A DNA stretch of 64,000 bases from Catonia carolina (GCA_035578175.1 JAQMRL010000004.1:76931401-76995400), one strand, 5' to 3'. Counted from the first letter of the stretch, positions 43,696 through 45,325 are shown. The notes: generated from the letters alone by a model not told the origin. Translations and numbers: made by a program.

Positions 43696-45325
43696 CACCC
43701 AGCAACTACACGGAACTTGGAACCGCACAATACATAAAATTTACATAAACAGAAAAAACTAAATTTACAAAAAATACAAATAAAATAGAATTTCTTGACA
43801 TAATACAAAGCTTAAGATATTATTATTACAGTATTAACAACGACACTTAGCTTACGACCAGGATGGTAATGCCGTATCGTGCCCAACGTAATATTGTTTC
43901 AATAAAAAAAAACTGTATTAATTAAATTCCTGTCAGTAAAAACCTTAATCAACTTTTATTATCATGACTTTCCTTTTCTACTTTAAAAAAAATGAAGATT
44001 TGTAAATTTCTATCAAAGATTACATTCACAAAAGATACCTCTCAGTTCTGTTTTAACTAGACAGATAACCGGATTTATACAATACAAATTAATCAGTGTA
44101 CCAAAATTATCTGTTTAAAATTTTTTTATTTGACTACAATAACCACTACTCTCAAATAGGTTTGATTTTGCTATTCACAAATTAGTTATTCACAGTAACT
44201 TTGCAGAACTTAACCCCCATGAATAATATCAGTTATTCACAGTAACTTTGCAGAATTTAACCTCCGTGAATAACATCAGTTATTCACAGTAACGTTGCAG
44301 AACTTAACCTTGGTGAATAACAACAGTTGTTCACAGTAACTTTGCAGATCTTAACCCTCGTGAATATCAGTAATTCACAGCAACTTTCCAGATCTTAACC
44401 CCTGTGAATAACATCAGTAATTCAAAGTAAATTTGCAGAACTTAACCCCTCGTGAATAACATCAGTTGCTCACAGTAACTTTGCAGATCTTAACTCCTGT
44501 GAATAAAATCAGTAATTCAAAGTAAATTTGCAGAACTTAACCCTCCGTGAATAACATCAGTAATTCAAAGTAAACTTGCAGAACATAACCCCCATGAATA
44601 ACATCAGTAATTCAAAGTAAATTTGCAGATCTTAACCCTCGTGAATATCAGTAATTCACAGCAACTTTCCAGATCTTAACCCCTCTGAATAACATCAGTA
44701 ATTCAAAGTAAATTTGCAGAACTTAACCCCCCGTGAATAACATCAGTTACTCACAGTAACTTTGCAGATCTTAACTCCTGTGAATAAAATTAGTAATTCA
44801 AAGTAAATTTGCAGAACTTAACCCCCGTGAATAACATCAGTAATTCAAAGTAAACTTGCAGAACATAACCTCCATGAATAACATCAGTAATTCAAAGTAA
44901 ATTTGCAGAACTTAACTCCCATGAATAACATCATTAATTCAAAGTAACTTTGCAGAACTTAACCTCCGTGAATAACATCAGTAATTCAAAGTAAATTTGC
45001 AGAACTTAACCCCCGTGAATAACATCAGTAATTCACAGCAACTTTGCAGATCTTAACCCACGTGAATAGCAAAGGATTCCTGTATTGTAAAAGACGATAC
45101 TAGGCCAAAACCTACTCTGCATTAAACAATGTTAATGAATACTCTTACGAAATCGTACATAATCAAAATACAAACCTGAGCTAATTTTTTATTTTGAAAC
45201 TGTAATACTTTAATATCCATTTCTTCTAAAGTTGATATAGGTCCTATTCTAATTGGTTCAAACTGAACCCTCTTTTGTGGTGGGCTGCTGCTAGAGCTTT
45301 CACAATCAGCTGGTCTTTTAGCCAT
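2150..45325 (-). CDS. Bre1: Bre1 E3 ubiquitin-protein ligase (RNF20/RNF40 orthologue), 13 exons, C-terminus outside window
   Basis: Bre1 is the nuclear RING-type E3 ligase that, with a Rad6-type E2, monoubiquitinates histone H2B at transcribed genes. I joined 13 exons at GT..AG borders: 45325-45176, 41757-41571, 38246-38058, 36216-36092, 33242-33015, 31737-31612, 30134-29961, 23113-22856, 19736-19548, 13945-13725, 11824-11671, 4419-4306 and 2341-2150. Together they make 2307 nt, 769 codons with no stop. Family hallmarks seen are a short basic N-terminus, the motif [82 protein letters not shown] and [11 protein letters not shown]. Almost the whole product is heptad-rich coiled coil. Human RNF20 is about 975 aa, so roughly 200 residues including the RING should lie left of position 1. 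No exon for them is visible in 1-2149. Orthology is firm; exact borders are inferred from splice consensus and reading frame. Confidence 0.95.
2520..3854 (-). mobile_element. mariner-like element, 1335 bp, full length
   Basis: Inverted termini CAGGGTGGAGCAGAGGAAAC are exact at both ends and flanked by TA duplications (2518-2519, 3855-3856). It carries a broken transposase on the minus strand and sits inside a Helentron-like copy, so it is the younger insertion. Confidence 0.93.
2600..3738 (-). pseudogene. mariner-like transposase pseudogene, DD41D-type spacing
   Basis: It starts [17 protein letters not shown], the DUF4817-type helix-turn-helix found in one branch of the IS630-Tc1-mariner superfamily. 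Catalytic segments are visible: [23 protein letters not shown] and [18 protein letters not shown] count 41 residues between the second and third aspartates, as in the DD41D (rosa-like) group. It is dead: a frameshift around 3380-3450, a stop at the ENPH/LHQRP junction (about 3182) and a TGA at 2930-2932. Confidence 0.88.
4306..4419 (-). CDS. Bre1: Bre1 exon 12 (residues 668-705)
   Basis: The acceptor AAAAG at 4420 has a weak pyrimidine tract; the donor GTAAGA follows 4306. It encodes [20 protein letters not shown] and [18 protein letters not shown], matching the [11 protein letters not shown] block of the family. Phase 0 at both ends. Confidence 0.9.
4420..4891. other. intron 11 filler
   Basis: AT-rich sequence. 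A 107-codon open frame on the plus strand (4536-4859) is Asn/Thr-rich with no motif or neighbour support; I take it as chance. Confidence 0.4.
4940..5873 (-). mobile_element. Helentron-like element, copy 3, full length
   Basis: It has both asymmetric inverted repeats, both hairpins and an (AC)n stretch at 5717-5738. It is inserted in the A-run of a family B repeat (CTACAAAAAA..AAAAAGTTGTG). Confidence 0.75.
6116..6758 (+). mobile_element. snap-back mariner derivative with 224-bp inverted arms
   Basis: The arms 6116-6339 and 6535-6758 are inverted copies of each other, flanked by TA. Both arms contain the 3' end of a transposase gene and its UTR. The plus-strand frame 6352-6618 reads [39 protein letters not shown] and ends NGGHFEHLL, the C-terminal part of a DUF4817-type mariner transposase. 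The element therefore arose by inverted duplication of the 3' end with loss of the 5' part. Confidence 0.88.
6850..7515. other. intron 11 filler
   Basis: AT-rich sequence with no open frame, inverted repeat or known repeat that I can recognise. Confidence 0.5.
7646..7858 (+). mobile_element. tRNA-derived SINE (family 1) with poly(A) tail
   Basis: It has box A TGGTAACGTGCTCG and a perfect box B GGTTCGAATCC, then a tRNA-unrelated body (TTCATACGTTACAAAAA..CGTCTGCATTAGCAG) and an A-run of about 25. It is flanked by an exact 11-bp target duplication TACTCATGAAA (7635-7645, 7859-7869). The 5' end holds a perfect 17-bp hairpin, CACGTTACCAACATCGC with its inverse four bases later, that takes in box A. 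It is not a tRNA gene because the acceptor arm is absent. Confidence 0.92.
8324..8715 (+). mobile_element. SINE-like repeat family B, full-length copy
   Basis: Family description. About 390 bp, from CTGCCCATAACAGACAGG to GACCTAAACAAC with an AAC-type tail. Near the 3' end lie three short palindromes in a row: GTTTTACTTAGTAAAAC, AACCTCTAGAGGTT and CAGCCTTTCGGCTG. Exact 11-bp duplications AGTGCTAAGTA (8313-8323, 8716-8726) flank this copy, the mark of target-primed retroposition. Pol III boxes are weak at best, so the parent RNA is unknown. A ~70-codon open frame (8503-8727) recurs in several copies. Confidence 0.82.
8927..9280. other. intron 11 filler
   Basis: AT-rich sequence; nothing recognisable. 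Confidence 0.4.
9281..10076 (+). pseudogene. LINE reverse-transcriptase 3' fragment, copy a
   Basis: Reads [40 protein letters not shown] and, after a frameshift near 9625, GSETW-type and [20 protein letters not shown] segments. This is the region after the RT palm typical of arthropod endonuclease/RT LINEs. An in-frame TGA (9750-9752) and further shifts break it. It is about 97% like 12850-13679. Confidence 0.85.
10255..11172 (+). mobile_element. snap-back mariner derivative, 918 bp
   Basis: Termini CGAGGTGTGGCTATTAAATA are inverted at both ends with TA on each side. The left arm (10255-10436) is an inverted copy of the right arm (about 11010-11172), both from the transposase 3' end. The middle has a decayed transposase: [13 protein letters not shown] (first D), [12 protein letters not shown] (second D) and [13 protein letters not shown] (third D, DD34D spacing), with frameshifts and stops before 10790. 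The open part is 10792-11064. Confidence 0.88.
11176..11584 (+). pseudogene. LINE RT 3' fragment, second family
   Basis: Across frames I read [47 protein letters not shown] and [15 protein letters not shown]. This is the typical LINE C-terminal block of an RT (colony-like GSE.W region through GRP..W). Many stops and shifts; no start. Confidence 0.7.
11671..11824 (-). CDS. Bre1: Bre1 exon 11 (residues 616-667)
   Basis: The acceptor TTATTAG is at 11825 and the donor GTAAGT follows 11671. It completes a split Lys codon and encodes [20 protein letters not shown], then [20 protein letters not shown] and [10 protein letters not shown]. This is a diagnostic Bre1/RNF20 block. Confidence 0.94.
11988..12120 (-). 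pseudogene. LINE RT C-terminal end fragment
   Basis: The minus strand reads [20 protein letters not shown] and then [20 protein letters not shown], ending SYD-stop. It is the last ~40 residues of a LINE ORF2 of the same general type as 9281-10076 but a different family. Confidence 0.75.
12121..12620. repeat. unclassified repeat-like sequence
   Basis: More GC-rich than the flanks, with the phrases ATGGGGGACTATTTTACC and CTCCGGAATATTTAG. I associate these with a widespread insect interspersed repeat but cannot name it. No coding frame is supported. Confidence 0.3.
12622..12724 (+). mobile_element. family B SINE-like repeat, 3' end only
   Basis: It matches the last ~100 bp (GGTAAACCACTTCTCTCC..CAGCC..CCTAAACAGCA), including the CTCTAGAG and CAGCCTTTCGGCTG-like palindromes. 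Confidence 0.75.
12850..13679 (+). pseudogene. LINE reverse-transcriptase 3' fragment, copy b
   Basis: It is longer upstream than copy a and includes the RT active-site variant FADD ([20 protein letters not shown]). It then carries the same [20 protein letters not shown] and [20 protein letters not shown] blocks up to a TAG at 13459-13461, with the [20 protein letters not shown] tail after a frameshift. The fragment stops 45 bp left of exon 10 (13725), so it abuts the splice donor of intron 10. Confidence 0.87.
13725..13945 (-). CDS. Bre1: Bre1 exon 10 (residues 543-615), Lys/Ala-rich linker
   Basis: The acceptor TTTTCAG is at 13946 and the donor GTAAGT follows 13725, leaving in phase 2. It encodes [20 protein letters not shown], a K/E stretch, then an alanine/glycine run (AAGAAGAAAAAGA), a basic stretch, and ends [15 protein letters not shown], where the second coiled coil starts. 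The linker is poorly conserved between species, so support comes mainly from frame continuity and its C-terminal match. Confidence 0.87.
13988..15010. mobile_element. hAT-like MITE, 1023 bp
   Basis: The termini TAGTGAAGAG and, inverted, TAGAGAAGAG fit the hAT TAGNG pattern. The 8-bp duplication CTTCTAAA lies at 13980-13987 and 15011-15018. Subterminal copies of GTCACCGTGA/TCACGGTGAC occur near both ends. It contains a GA-rich microsatellite (about 14477-14511) and an 18-bp-arm palindrome (14119-14136/14149-14166). No transposase frame. Confidence 0.75.
14119..14166. repeat. palindrome inside the hAT-like MITE
   Basis: Arms GTTATCATGAAATAATAA and its exact inverse, 12-nt loop. Confidence 0.85.
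15011..15758. other. intron 9 filler with a repeat fragment
   Basis: Mostly featureless. About 15610-15690 is an inverted relative of 55560-55640 and 60870-60950 (shared GAACAGTTCGGATTC and ACCGAACTGCC), so it is a fragment of an unnamed repeat. A 115-codon minus frame at 15152-15499 is hydrophobic but unsupported. Confidence 0.45.
15759..17069 (+). mobile_element. intact mariner element, 1311 bp
   Basis: Inverted termini CGAGGGGGTACCCAAAAG occur at both ends with TA duplications (15757-15758, 17070-17071). It carries an unbroken transposase. The copy at 20557-21858 is nearly identical, so the family moved recently. Confidence 0.95.
15952..17010 (+). CDS. mariner transposase, full-length open frame (352 aa)
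   Basis: The cut-and-paste transposase starts at ATG 15952 ([20 protein letters not shown]; the second ATG at 15955 is an alternative). The N-terminal half has two helix-turn-helix units with the GRPSTSR hook between them and the linker motif WVPR-like FVPRVLT. The catalytic triad is present: TGDESW (D1), HHDNAPAHT (D2) and [11 protein letters not shown] (D3), with 34 residues between D2 and D3 (DD34D). Length and ends are as expected for mariner (about 345-355 aa). Nothing visible prevents activity. It is often annotated in arthropods as SETMAR-like, but no SET domain is present. Confidence 0.95.
   Translation: MMASFNEQRAAVKFCFLLGKNAAETVVMLNTAYKDDAIGKTQVYEWFLRFKNSDMLIENKPRSGRPSTSRTDENVVKVKEIVRTDRRQTIDQISQVSGLSWSSVQRILTEDLTMKRVAAKFVPRVLTDTQKERRIETCSDLKQQLETDPDFMSKIITGDESWCYGYDPETKQQSSQWKTSLSPRPKKSRQVRSNIKTMLICFFDVRGIVHSEFVPPGQTVNQAFYLEVLRRLRNSIRRKRPNLWQTGDWFFHHDNAPAHTAISVTQFLAKNGMVLLPYAPYSPDLAPCDFFLFPRMKGLRFNNVDDVKKKTTDELAAITEEEYKKCFEQWKHRWDKCISCNGEYFEGDKVLL
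17234..18179 (-). mobile_element. Helentron-like element, copy 4, full length
   Basis: It has both asymmetric inverted repeats and an expanded (AC)n run (18010-18045). Sequence close to copies 1 and 3. Confidence 0.75.
18345..18493 (-). mobile_element. tRNA-derived SINE (family 2), degraded copy
   Basis: The minus strand reads TAGTCGTTAACAGAAATGG (box A region), GGATTCGATTTCC (box B region) and then AGGTCTGGTGTTTTTTT, parallel to the copy at 53798. Mutations in both boxes make it a fossil. Confidence 0.65.
18505..18725 (+). mobile_element. 3' end of a Jockey/CR1-like LINE
   Basis: It matches the 3' UTR of the LINE at 59846-60425 (GGGAGAAAATTTATGAATAA..GGAGTCTCCAGGGCGC plus an A-rich tail), with internal deletions. 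Confidence 0.75.
18726..19290 (+). pseudogene. LINE RT C-terminal fragment, third family
   Basis: Reads [20 protein letters not shown], then across shifts [34 protein letters not shown] and [15 protein letters not shown]. This is the thumb/C-terminal block of a LINE ORF2. Several stops. Confidence 0.8.
19296..19562. repeat. tandem duplication (about 132-135 bp unit) copying the exon 9 donor
   Basis: 19296-19427 and 19428-19562 are about 95% identical. Each ends with GATGTACCTCAGGCTCTTCT, which on the minus strand is the last codons of exon 9 plus its GT donor. The copy nearer the exon (19541-19560) is the real border; 19406-19425 is an extra donor inside intron 9. Confidence 0.9.
19548..19736 (-). 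CDS. Bre1: Bre1 exon 9 (residues 480-542), acidic linker
   Basis: The acceptor TTTTTAG is at 19737 and the donor GTACAT follows 19548. It starts [16 protein letters not shown] and becomes a Ser/Glu-rich linker ([21 protein letters not shown]), matching the low-complexity linker between coiled-coil halves in RNF20. Its last ~20 bp and donor are copied once more in the adjoining intron (19296-19562). Confidence 0.88.
19915..20308 (+). mobile_element. family B SINE-like repeat, full-length copy
   Basis: It runs from TGCCCATAACAAGCAGGTGG to CGGCTGTTGACCTAAAAAAA, ending in an A-run and not in AAC. Confidence 0.8.
20325..20470 (+). repeat. family C (hammerhead-bearing repeat) fragment, decayed
   Basis: TGATGACGGATCTACC..AAACAC followed by GAGAAGGTTAGTGAAATT and CTGCATGATGCATATAAAGA parallels 47143-47300, with the hammerhead core damaged. 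Confidence 0.6.
20557..21858 (-). mobile_element. mariner element, inactive sister of 15759-17069
   Basis: Same termini (CGAGGGGGTACCCAAAAG) and TA flanks (20555-20556, 21859-21860). Almost identical over its length apart from a few indels. Confidence 0.95.
20616..21664 (-). pseudogene. mariner transposase, disabled by a 23-bp deletion
   Basis: From ATG 21664 it follows the intact copy to GDWFFH. A 23-bp deletion between CAC repeats (about 20912) then removes the second catalytic Asp (HHDNAPAH) and shifts the frame. Downstream there is also a 12-bp insertion ([11 protein letters not shown]) and one extra A (about 20702-20708). The first Asp (TGDESW) and third Asp (APCDFF) codons remain. Confidence 0.93.
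21860..21878 (-). repeat. scrap of a Helentron-like end
   Basis: TAGGAGCAAGAGAAAGTAA directly follows the mariner and resembles the family's GGCAAGAGAAAGT end. Confidence 0.4.
21922..22843 (-). mobile_element. Helentron-like element, copy 5, next to exon 8
   Basis: Full length but more diverged than copies 1, 3 and 4. Its ACTTTCTC end lies 12 bp inside intron 8, just after the GTATGT donor. Confidence 0.75.
22856..23113 (-). CDS. Bre1: Bre1 exon 8 (residues 394-479)
   Basis: The acceptor TTGTAG is at 23114 and the donor GTATGT follows 22856. It begins [20 protein letters not shown] and contains [40 protein letters not shown] and [17 protein letters not shown]. This is the most conserved central block of animal Bre1/RNF20. 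The Helentron-like element at 21922-22843 begins only 12 bp beyond the exon border. Confidence 0.95.
23150..23330 (+). pseudogene. possible LINE RT palm fragment
   Basis: [20 protein letters not shown] and CGIRHG-stop-ILSSL resemble the RT motif G(I/V)RQGC.LSP. Short and broken. Confidence 0.45.
23434..24389 (+). mobile_element. non-autonomous piggyBac element, 956 bp
   Basis: It is bounded by TTAA on both sides (23430-23433, 24390-24393) with an exact inverted terminus CACTTATATGGAAACAT. Subterminal copies of CGGTCTGT..ACCG.GTGTTTC (three left, one right) look like transposase binding sites. The interior keeps only the first and last codons of a piggyBac transposase. Confidence 0.92.
23802..23948 (+). 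pseudogene. piggyBac transposase N-terminus fused to remnant C-terminus
   Basis: ATG 23802 opens 48 codons, [20 protein letters not shown] then an acidic DDSDSEG stretch typical of piggyBac N-termini. The frame ends at TAG 23946. In the next frame (from 23945) it reads [22 protein letters not shown], the C-terminal cysteine-rich domain. A large internal deletion joined the two out of frame and removed the catalytic core. Confidence 0.88.
24540..24640 (+). repeat. fragment of the same LTR family
   Basis: TTAATATTCGTTTGATCTTTGACAAGTGTTTATTGC matches 26781-26816 inside the solo LTR. Confidence 0.6.
24965..25480. other. GC-rich block absent from the sister LTR
   Basis: Clearly richer in G+C than anything around it. 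Its edges, TGTCACCG and GGCGACA, are inverted, which hints at another inserted LTR. A 96-codon plus-strand frame (24971-25261) has no recognisable motif. Confidence 0.35.
25766..26767 (+). mobile_element. 5'-truncated non-LTR retrotransposon with RNase H
   Basis: An exact 13-bp duplication ACGGTCGGAAAGT (25753-25765, 26768-26780) flanks it. The 3' end is an A- and GAA-rich tail (AAAAAAGAAGAAGAAGAAG). Only the C-terminal part of ORF2 is present, typical of incomplete reverse transcription. An RNase H domain points to the I/R1/LOA group of LINEs. Confidence 0.92.
25767..26669 (+). CDS. LINE ORF2 C-terminus: RNase H domain and zinc-knuckle-like tail
   Basis: Open from the truncation point to TAA at 26667-26669, about 300 codons, with no native start. 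RNase H residues are all present: VWYTDGS (D), FQAEILAIK (E), [11 protein letters not shown] (D) and [17 protein letters not shown] (D). The domain would remove the RNA strand during cDNA synthesis. Downstream the frame has [16 protein letters not shown] and a Cys/His cluster ([18 protein letters not shown]), seen after RNase H in R1/I-type ORF2. The RT and endonuclease parts are missing, so it cannot move alone. The frame is unbroken, indicating a young insertion. Confidence 0.92.
   Translation, partial: RAYDFSDTLRVEIFDRQEWAMGKPVIPKGATVWYTDGSVMSGRAGLGAWGKISLALGCNITIFQAEILAIKVCAERCIERRLSGSHIYILSDSQAAIKALSSCTFESRLAYDCREVLNAVAKRNVVTLRWVPGHQGVPGNERADALAKKGAASHFIGPEPFCGIGEGYYRGIVRAWEEEAKTSYWEKVPGCEQAKKFIAYSSRKAGIYNRLGRQDLRRVVGLMTGHCNLGYHLSKIGVAEESLCRFCHEVEEKAEYILCSCKVVGCKRRALMGKDVLTPSQVSALDPRQILRFIESVGLA
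27151..28202. other. intron 7 stretch with small repeat fragments
   Basis: 27211-27290 and 28101-28181 are ~80-bp direct repeats (AAAATATACATTTATT..AAACATGTTTTATAAATTTT). 27590-27710 reads [20 protein letters not shown], an RT YADD-type fragment (D to N). 27791-27930 is an inverted relative of 46370-46490 (shared TTCTAAACTTGAAATTCATG). No gene. Confidence 0.6.
28203..28298 (-). mobile_element. family B SINE-like repeat, 3' end only
   Basis: TTTAGGTCAACAGCCGAAAG..GAGTGAGGTGGTTTACTATTGC is the inverse of the family's last ~95 bp. Confidence 0.75.
28299..28662. other. intron 7 filler
   Basis: AT-rich; nothing recognisable. Confidence 0.4.
28663..29929 (+). mobile_element. mariner-like element, degraded, next to exon 7
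   Basis: Inverted termini GGGTGTTTCAAAAAGG, TA on both sides (28661-28662, 29930-29931). The right end lies 31 bp from the exon 7 border. Confidence 0.88.
28850..29805 (+). pseudogene. mariner-like transposase pseudogene (DUF4817-type)
   Basis: It starts [20 protein letters not shown] (helix-turn-helix) and continues after a frameshift as [20 protein letters not shown]. After stops, the frame 29281-29763 holds [20 protein letters not shown] (D1), [12 protein letters not shown] (D2) and [17 protein letters not shown] (D3). I count 38 residues between D2 and D3. The segment before D2 is shorter than in 2600-3738, suggesting an internal deletion of about 40 codons. A TGA at 29761 precedes the [13 protein letters not shown] tail. 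Confidence 0.85.
29961..30134 (-). CDS. Bre1: Bre1 exon 7 (residues 336-393)
   Basis: The acceptor ATTTCAG is at 30135 and the donor GTATTT follows 29961. It encodes [20 protein letters not shown] and then [20 protein letters not shown], a near-invariant Bre1 segment, ending QIEMME. Phase 0 at both ends. A mariner-like element ends 31 bp into the downstream intron. Confidence 0.93.
30233..30580. other. intron 6 filler
   Basis: A slightly GC-richer passage (CCTTCGGGCCAGCCCAGTC..ACTGGGGGTCCCTG, 30250-30380) looks repeat-derived, but I cannot assign it. Confidence 0.35.
30587..31263. mobile_element. small inverted-repeat element carrying a family B insertion
   Basis: TCAGATGAACTAATGTCCC at 30587-30605 faces its exact inverse at 31245-31263, followed inward by (A/C)TAGCCG on both sides. 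Without the inserted SINE it is about 270 bp, a MITE-sized unit. The target duplication is unclear (TATACGTA versus ATACTGTA). Confidence 0.6.
30748..31142 (-). mobile_element. family B SINE-like repeat, full-length copy
   Basis: Exact 11-bp duplication TTGCTCACAAC at 30737-30747 and 31143-31153. It carries the recurrent ~75-codon frame (30718-30960, minus). Confidence 0.88.
31264..31611. other. intron 6 filler
   Basis: No recognisable element; a minus frame at 31281-31613 is low-complexity hydrophobic and overlaps the exon 6 donor. Confidence 0.4.
31612..31737 (-). CDS. Bre1: Bre1 exon 6 (residues 294-335)
   Basis: The acceptor TTTTAG is at 31738 and the donor is GTCAGT, a less common but acceptable form. 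It encodes [20 protein letters not shown] and [20 protein letters not shown], 42 residues of coiled coil matching the family block ending EKLKV(E/D). Phase 0 at both ends. Confidence 0.88.
31855..32007 (-). mobile_element. Helentron-like element, 3' end only
   Basis: TCTGGTGTGAAACACTCACA through AAGATGCAAAATGAAAAT, then an abrupt junction with mariner sequence at 32008. Confidence 0.7.
32008..32651 (+). pseudogene. mariner transposase fragment (DD34D)
   Basis: The frame from 32008 reads [20 protein letters not shown] and [20 protein letters not shown] (D1). A frameshift near 32140 moves it to the frame that continues [22 protein letters not shown] (D2), [13 protein letters not shown] (D3, 34 residues later) and ends [14 protein letters not shown]. 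All three aspartates survive, but the DNA-binding half is lost. Confidence 0.9.
32008..32763 (+). mobile_element. mariner, 3' two-thirds
   Basis: The right terminus (ACTTACTTTCTGAACACGCC, then TCG and TA) is present; the left terminus and transposase N-terminus are missing. The left side is fused to a Helentron-like end. Confidence 0.85.
33015..33242 (-). CDS. Bre1: Bre1 exon 5 (residues 218-293)
   Basis: A long T-run then AAG gives the acceptor at 33243; the donor GTATGC follows 33015. It encodes [40 protein letters not shown] and [15 protein letters not shown], the family's conserved coiled-coil block. The tail ([20 protein letters not shown]) is less conserved. Phase 0 at both ends. Confidence 0.92.
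33338..33727 (+). mobile_element. family B SINE-like repeat, near full length
   Basis: AAATTATTTACACTCTATCTG to CTAATGAACCAAACAACAA; more diverged than the 8324 copy. Confidence 0.75.
33888..34641 (+). mobile_element. mariner-like element, internally deleted (754 bp)
   Basis: Termini AAGGGCGATTCAAAAAGAGC and, inverted, AAGGGTGATTCAAAAAGAGC, with TA at 33886-33887 and 34642-34643. Confidence 0.88.
34016..34534 (+). pseudogene. mariner-like transposase, C-terminal half, mutated active site
   Basis: [32 protein letters not shown] (D2) and [20 protein letters not shown]: the third catalytic Asp, normally (C/A)DF, is Asn, and the SPDL motif is SCDL. The N-terminal DNA-binding half and D1 are deleted. 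The open frame itself is long (172 codons). DUF4817/DD41D-type relative of 2600-3738. Confidence 0.87.
34770..35390 (+). repeat. family C repeat with degenerate hammerhead motif, split by a SINE
   Basis: TACTCTGATGACGGTGGACC at 34809 is followed by CACCGAAACATG and GTAAATAAAGTGATATAGCA. After the family B insertion (34899-35290) it resumes with ATAGCAACTATAAC and CTATAAGATGCATTAC. The flanks ATAGCATTTA/ATAGCAACTA are an imperfect 10-bp duplication of the SINE. Confidence 0.65.
34899..35290 (+). mobile_element. family B SINE-like repeat, full-length copy
   Basis: Unbroken reference copy for the nest at 4892-6845 (TTTGCCCATAACTAGCAGG..GATGACCTGAACAAC). Confidence 0.8.
35480..35680 (-). pseudogene. 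Tc1/mariner transposase scrap
   Basis: The minus strand reads [20 protein letters not shown], the second-aspartate block of a Tc1-type transposase, with surrounding frames decayed. Confidence 0.55.
36092..36216 (-). CDS. Bre1: Bre1 exon 4 (residues 176-217)
   Basis: The acceptor is TTTTAG at 36217 and the donor GTATGC follows 36092. It encodes [20 protein letters not shown] and ends ..[11 protein letters not shown] in phase 0. The pattern matches the Bre1 region of short conserved coiled coil with a K(Y/H)HTIS motif. This exon is too short and too spliced to stand out as an open frame on its own. Confidence 0.88.
36366..36900 (-). mobile_element. Helentron-like element, truncated
   Basis: The 3' hairpin end (TTGGTATGAAATATTCACAC) through AAGAATTTCAGCT; the ACTTTCTCTTGCC end is absent. 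Confidence 0.7.
37102..37156. repeat. 20-bp-arm perfect palindrome
   Basis: AAAACAATGCACATTTTGAA and its exact inverse around a 15-nt loop; a weaker inverted match (GTACATTTA..TAAATGTAC) extends outward. Possibly a tiny MITE. Confidence 0.7.
37340..37411 (+). pseudogene. mariner transposase scrap
   Basis: [17 protein letters not shown], the third-aspartate block only. Confidence 0.6.
37412..38057. other. intron 3 stretch, possible LINE tail
   Basis: 37440-37740 is A-rich with [17 protein letters not shown] phrases and is followed by (TAA)n at 37745-37760, reminiscent of a LINE 3' end, but no family can be named. Nothing else is visible up to exon 3. Confidence 0.35.
38058..38246 (-). CDS. 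Bre1: Bre1 exon 3 (residues 113-175)
   Basis: I chose the acceptor CGTATTTCAG at 38247 because it restores the phase-1 codon from exon 2. It gives [20 protein letters not shown] and then [20 protein letters not shown], matching the family segment that pairs FSFL..L with a downstream coiled coil. A closer CAG at 38215-38217, after TTTTTATTG, breaks the frame. The donor is GTAAGT after 38058. Confidence 0.9.
38514..40540 (+). mobile_element. PIF/Harbinger-like element, deleted, about 2.0 kb
   Basis: Inverted termini GGGTAAGCG(C/T)ACAGTGAACGCTGGT match at both ends; the flanking trinucleotides TCA and TAA could be a mutated TWA target site. From ATG 38625 it reads [15 protein letters not shown], then after stops [14 protein letters not shown] and MRMTLETF, resembling the N-terminus of HARBI1-type nucleases. 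The catalytic part is not recognisable. The rest (38900-40290) shows no supported frame. Confidence 0.6.
40765..41135 (+). pseudogene. LINE RT 3' fragment, copy c, left arm of an inverted pair
   Basis: [38 protein letters not shown] and NNGG..GVNC, the same family as 9281 and 12850. It runs head-on into copy d. Confidence 0.85.
41136..41521 (-). pseudogene. LINE RT 3' fragment, copy d, right arm of an inverted pair
   Basis: Inverse of copy c (GCTTGGAGAACTGCAGCAAC..TTTCGAAATGTGGTGTTATT read on the minus strand). Together they form about 370-bp arms with almost no spacer, ending 50 bp from the exon 2 border. Confidence 0.85.
41571..41757 (-). CDS. Bre1: Bre1 exon 2 (residues 51-112)
   Basis: The acceptor is TTTGCAG at 41758 and the donor GTGAGT follows 41571; the exon leaves in phase 1. 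It encodes [20 protein letters not shown] and then [20 protein letters not shown], the best conserved block of the N-terminal coiled coil of Bre1. An inverted pair of LINE fragments starts 50 bp beyond the donor. Confidence 0.93.
42000..42570 (-). mobile_element. mariner-like element, deleted to its 5' part
   Basis: Termini CAGGGTGATTCATTTAAAAG and, inverted, CAGGTGATTCATTTAAAAG; TA at 41998-41999 and 42571-42572. Confidence 0.8.
42117..42395 (-). pseudogene. mariner-like transposase N-terminus
   Basis: ATG 42395: [20 protein letters not shown], then [20 protein letters not shown] and [14 protein letters not shown]. This is the DUF4817-type helix-turn-helix and the T(I/V)RTPE linker. The frame then runs into non-coding sequence; the catalytic domain is deleted. 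Confidence 0.87.
42599..43060 (-). pseudogene. 5'-truncated LINE with poly(A), RT C-terminus
   Basis: The minus strand reads [38 protein letters not shown] and [20 protein letters not shown], followed by a GC-rich 3' UTR (GGCGCCGGCCGTAGGAACCC) and an A-run (42600-42620). The frame is open for 134 codons, so the insertion is fairly young. Confidence 0.88.
43061..43509. other. intron 1 filler
   Basis: No recognisable element. Confidence 0.4.
43521..43693 (+). mobile_element. tRNA-derived SINE (family 1), 5'-truncated, with a 71-A tail
   Basis: The tRNA head is lost; the body (TTTTCATACGTTACAAAA..CAGTCGGACGTTAAAC) matches 7755-7835. The flanks TTCACCCTGCA (43510-43520) and TTCACCCAGCA (43694-43704) are an 11-bp duplication with one mismatch. 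The unusually long pure A-run suggests a recent insertion. Confidence 0.88.
43705..44159. other. intron 1 filler
   Basis: AT-rich; nothing recognisable. Confidence 0.4.
44160..45068. repeat. 46-bp minisatellite, about 19 units, with higher-order structure
   Basis: The unit reads roughly GAATAACATCAGTTATTCAC then AGTAACTTTGCAGAACTTAA and CCCCGT. Many units contain the hairpin GTGAATAAC..GTTATTCAC. Variants recur in order with a period of about 281 bp (six units; GTGAATATCAG at 44360 and 44641), so blocks of six were duplicated. It ends about 108 bp from the exon 1 donor. Confidence 0.95.

Noticed and set aside
44160..45068. Regularly spaced repeats resembling a CRISPR array
   Set aside because: The repeats are contiguous 46-bp units without unique spacers, in an intron of a eukaryotic gene; it is a minisatellite.
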